Positions 60,880 to 64,000 of a DNA stretch of 64,000 nt are shown here, in pieces; position 1 is the stretch's first letter; the number at the start of each line of letters is the position of its first letter. Where the stretch lies: NCBI GenBank assembly GCA_047967505.1, contig CM106539.1; one strand, written 5' to 3'. This stretch comes from Dipteris shenzhenensis (lineage: Eukaryota; Polypodiophyta; Polypodiopsida; Gleicheniales). Below the pieces are notes generated by a model. The model was not told the origin of the DNA, did no database searches, and was given only the letters and a program-made list of their open reading frames with translations. Made by a program: the position numbers and the translations under genes.

Positions 60880-61096
60880 ATGTCAGCGTGTCAGCACACT
60901 GTTCACGAGGTAGCCTAACAGTCGTGCGTGCGGCACATGGTAGGATATGTGGTGGAAACATGCAATACGTGGTGAATGGCACCCTGACACATGGTCGGCA
61001 TGTCATGTGCTACATGGTATGCTGATGTTACTACTCTGCATGAGCCAACTAAGATGTGGGCAGCCCAGCATTTACTCCCCCAAGTATAGCACAACA
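60880..61096 (+). repeat. Direct repeat R2, tail of LINE unit B
   Basis: About 217 bases from ATGTCAGCGTGTCAGCA to AAGTATAGCACAACAC, matching R1 with diverged positions and a short insertion (CATGTGCTACATGGTATGC area). Sequence after it (61,097 on) has no counterpart after R1, so R appears to be the 3' tail of each unit. Confidence 0.9.
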
Positions 61097-63594
61097 CTAT
61101 GAGATTGTGATGGCCCCATGGTGGCCACATGTATTATCTACCCTCTATGTGTTGTCCCACACCATAGCTAGTGTCTGTCCGTGCCATGTCAGCTTGTTTC
61201 TGGGCTCCACGTCGATGTTGTTCGCATCAATCTACTCTCCTCTTTGTGCCATCTCGGCCATTTGCATGCCACATTAGTCTATTTCTGTGCTCCTCAGTGA
61301 TGCTTGTGCAGTTTGTGTCAGTCTGCCCACATGTCAGCCGGGCTACTGCTAGCAGTGCCAGTGCCACATCATCGTTTCAAGCCTTGTCCTACCACACGGT
61401 GACCTCTAACTCATTGAAGTCTTCCGCATGCATGTCCACAATCTGTTGCACAGGTGTCCTCGCCACATGGCATGCGATAGCACCCTGCTGCTACTGCTAC
61501 CGCACCCTCTAAGTGCACCACATCATTTGCATATTCTGCCCATGATGTAGTGCCACGTGGTACCTTCTTGGCTCTATCTCACTGCACAATATGTCCCCTC
61601 CTCTACCTTCCACCATGTGGCATCTTATGTGTTCTCTCCTCTCCCCCAAACCTCCTTCTCTTCCCAAACCTCCCTCGAAGCTCTAGAAATCCTAGCCAAA
61701 CCTCCAAATCCTTGCAATGTCATGAGGTCTAGGATTAGTCTCTGTAAAGAATAGAATAGAAGTGTATGCACTTTGCATGGCTCTCTGCAATGCTTAGCAA
61801 ATTGCTGTAATTTCTTTTTTCTCTTTATATAATTTTGTTTTCTTTTGCATGCAACAAAAAAAACAAGGTGAATAAATTCATACCTACCCCAAATTCTGGC
61901 TTCAACCTAGAACATTAATCCATGGATGAAATCACATGGGGAGGAATGCAAGGAGGAATGTGAGATGGGAGGGAGAGGGGGAAGGGAATGCACAAAGGAA
62001 GGTGAGATGGGGAAGGGAACAAGAAAGCAAAAGCATGGAATCCTACACAAACAGCCGAGAGACATTCTCTCTGCTAAAGGAGGACGGAGACAAGTGTACC
62101 AACCCGAGGACACAAAAAAACAAGACATGCAAAAATCAAGAAAAATGATTAAGCTCTAAGCCCTACCCCTTTGGGGGTAGGCCAAAAAAGATAGAGGGTG
62201 GATCATGGGATAAGGTGACATAGTTAGGATCCTGAAAAGTTTGATTTGGCCCATTTTCAAATACATGCTTTCTTTGGCACTCAGGCACACACTTTGCCCA
62301 AAGTCAACCCTCTAAGGTCCTGTTACCCCATAGACTGAATGCCATATTCAAGTGTGGGTGCGGTGTTGCCTTGAATGCACCCAATGCTAGAATGAGTCCA
62401 ACAAAAGTCATTGGACTCGTTTGGCCACCGGGTGCTACATCTCTGCCCATCCAATGCTTTACATTCATTCCTTGCTACCTGCAGTCTCCAACCTCTCCCT
62501 GCATCCCCTCCATGTGATGTACAACCTTTGCTTGCAACCCTTTATGTCACGTGTGGCTAGAACATGGAATGCCGATCCCACCACCTACTTTTCTGAAGGT
62601 GCCACTCCTAGCATTGCATCTAGTTGTGGGAAAACATGACCTAATAAAGGAGAATCTAGATCTAACTCTAGACCTAAAAGGTTCAGAGGTGGGTTCAAGC
62701 CAAACACATCAGGTTTTAGGTCAATAGAGTCAATCAATGCATCCCCTTGGGTCTAGGGTAGCTCACCTTTCAGGACCTAGGGCAATGAGTATAGTTGGAT
62801 GCGAGGTTCAGGGCAACAAGACTTTTGGGCATATTTTCAGGACCAACACACTAAGGTAACAAGTTCAGACAACTCCAGGGTTGCAGGTCAAAGTGAGGGC
62901 ATTGGGGTTAGATGCTCTTGGATAAGGCTTCTATTGAATCTAGCTTAGAGGTGGAATCGCTCGTTCGGCTAGGGTTGGTAGTATGCAAAGGTGATGGCAT
63001 CAAGAAATGAGTGGAAGTCAACCAAAAAATCAAAGGTCATTTCATGCCCTTGTTCCTTGCATCTTGCAAATAGCTTCTTTTCTAACACTATAAATTCGGG
63101 CTCAATGCATGAATCATTGCACTCTTGAAATCATGACAATTTAGTACTCTAGAACTTGGAGGGTTGTGCTTTGTTCCTAGGTAAAGCAATAACAAGCTAG
63201 GGAACACAAGCATTATATGTCTACCCAAATTGAGCTATATCGTTCTAACATATGGTTCATTTGGATGGTGGCAGGTAAGTGGATCTTGACCTCGGAGCCT
63301 AGACTACTTGACAGATTCGACACTTTTGTACCAAATTTGTGCTTAATTTTGCAAATTCAATATAAAGGAAAATTCTTATCTACCATTCATAGTTTGTCAT
63401 CTTTAAGCCAATGGAGGTAGAGTTATGACACCTCTAGCTAGGAACCCTACCAATTTTTTGGTTGCAATATAGTTGAAATTTATTGCATTTTAGTTTTCTC
63501 CATTATTTCAATCCATTTCTCATATGTAACTTCTATAATTATCCAAATGATCAAATTGATTATATGATTCACTTAGTAATAGAATTATTAATCT

Positions 63595-63599
<5 letters not shown>
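61097..63599. other. Anonymous region, no supported gene
   Basis: 61,130-61,640 is rich in CCACATG, GCCATGTCAG and CACATCAT phrases without a period. 61,650-63,600 has short frames only. 62,500-62,900 contains TTCAGG.CAACA-like phrases but no coherent repeat. Confidence 0.4.

Positions 63600-63627
<28 letters not shown>
63600..63627. repeat. (CA)n microsatellite
   Basis: A pure (AC)n run directly adjoining the palindrome that follows. Confidence 0.95.
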
Positions 63628-63630
<3 letters not shown>

Positions 63631-63741
63631 TGGAATCTTTCATAGGTAAGTTCACTGCCATTCACATACGCTCGCGTGTGTGTGCACGCACACACAAGCG
63701 TATGTGAATGGCAGTGAACTTACCTATGAAAGATTCCACTA
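63628..63741. repeat. 114-bp near-perfect palindrome
   Basis: Arms 63,628-63,672 and 63,697-63,741 (45 bases, starting TAGTGGAATCTTTCATAGG) are exact reverse complements by direct comparison. The 24-base centre CGCGTGTGTGTGCACGCACA(CACA) is itself largely self-complementary around TGCA. A third, diverged copy of the right arm with its downstream flank lies at 63,795-63,880 (GGCAGTGAGCTTACTATGAA). Confidence 0.95.
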
Positions 63742-64000
63742 GTTTTAATTGATTAAAGTTTAATTGAAATACATAAAATTTCCATGAATTCCTATGCACG
63801 TGCATGTGTACGGTAATGGCAGTGAGCTTACTATGAAAGAATCCACTAGTTCTAACTCATTATAGCTCAAAGGAAATACAAACACCACGAATACATGCTC
63901 TTCCATAAAAAACATTAAATTTCCAAATGGTCTCATTACACTTTATCAGAGAGGAGCTCTTGATTCAAATGCTACTCTTGATGCCAATTCAAAGAGTAGA

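Noticed and set aside
60668-61025. Frames of 112 and 115 codons across the CT tract and R2
   Set aside because: Low-complexity and repeat-derived on both strands.

Overview
The window is nuclear DNA of a large-genome land plant, probably a fern, another seed-free plant or a conifer. That placement is inference, resting on mixed plant-type copia, gypsy, CACTA and LINE relics, GT-AG introns, long microsatellites and one plant-type secreted glycine-rich protein gene. I see no bacterial, organellar or viral gene set. Almost everything is transposable-element (TE) debris. The only convincing ordinary host gene is the glycine-rich protein gene at about 43.55-44.29 kb on the minus strand.

Layout, left half. 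1-0.99 kb holds the 3' part of an unidentified TE gene (minus), a diverged inverted copy of a gene at 31.3-33.0 kb. 2.75-5.81 kb is a broken multi-exon gene of a DDE-type transposase-like family. 6.14-7.54 kb is a roughly 190-bp tandem array. 8.58-9.86 kb is a purine/pyrimidine tract with GCATATGC-type palindromes. A Ty1/copia element (9,973-15,118) sits inside an inverted copy of sequence that is uninterrupted at 26.9-27.5 kb, so its ends can be fixed. 15.64-18.47 kb is a minus-strand gypsy gag-protease relic. 18.5-23.6 kb is mostly anonymous, with a 63-bp-stem hairpin at 21.64 kb. 23.66-26.68 kb (minus) is a broken gene with an FCP1-like phosphatase domain followed by the C-terminal part of a SET-like domain. 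26.73-33.26 kb is a large element with CACTATATAGCGAC-type ends, and 33.9-39.06 kb is a CACTA (En/Spm) element with a tnp2 transposase pseudogene (minus).

Layout, right half. 39.6-41.46 kb is a second copia pol fragment (minus). 41.46-42.1 kb is AT/GA-rich. The host gene follows. 45.3-45.9 kb is a CT-rich tract. 46.5-48.06 kb is the 3' end and LTR of a gypsy element (plus). 51.83-54.36 kb is a 2.5-kb TA/CA microsatellite. 54.4-61.1 kb holds two head-to-tail LINE units: the first decayed, the second with an open frame of more than 870 codons. 61.1-64 kb is anonymous, ending with a 114-bp near-perfect palindrome at 63.63 kb.

The TE reading frames are broken mainly by TAG at expected Gln/Trp codons (CAG to TAG, CTGG to CTAG) and by TGA at expected Arg codons (CGA to TGA). 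This is what C-to-T decay at methylated CHG and CG sites would leave. The second LINE and the host gene lack such lesions. Nested and inverted copies give a relative order of events: the CACTATATAGCGAC-type element copy came first, then the copia insertion, then decay.
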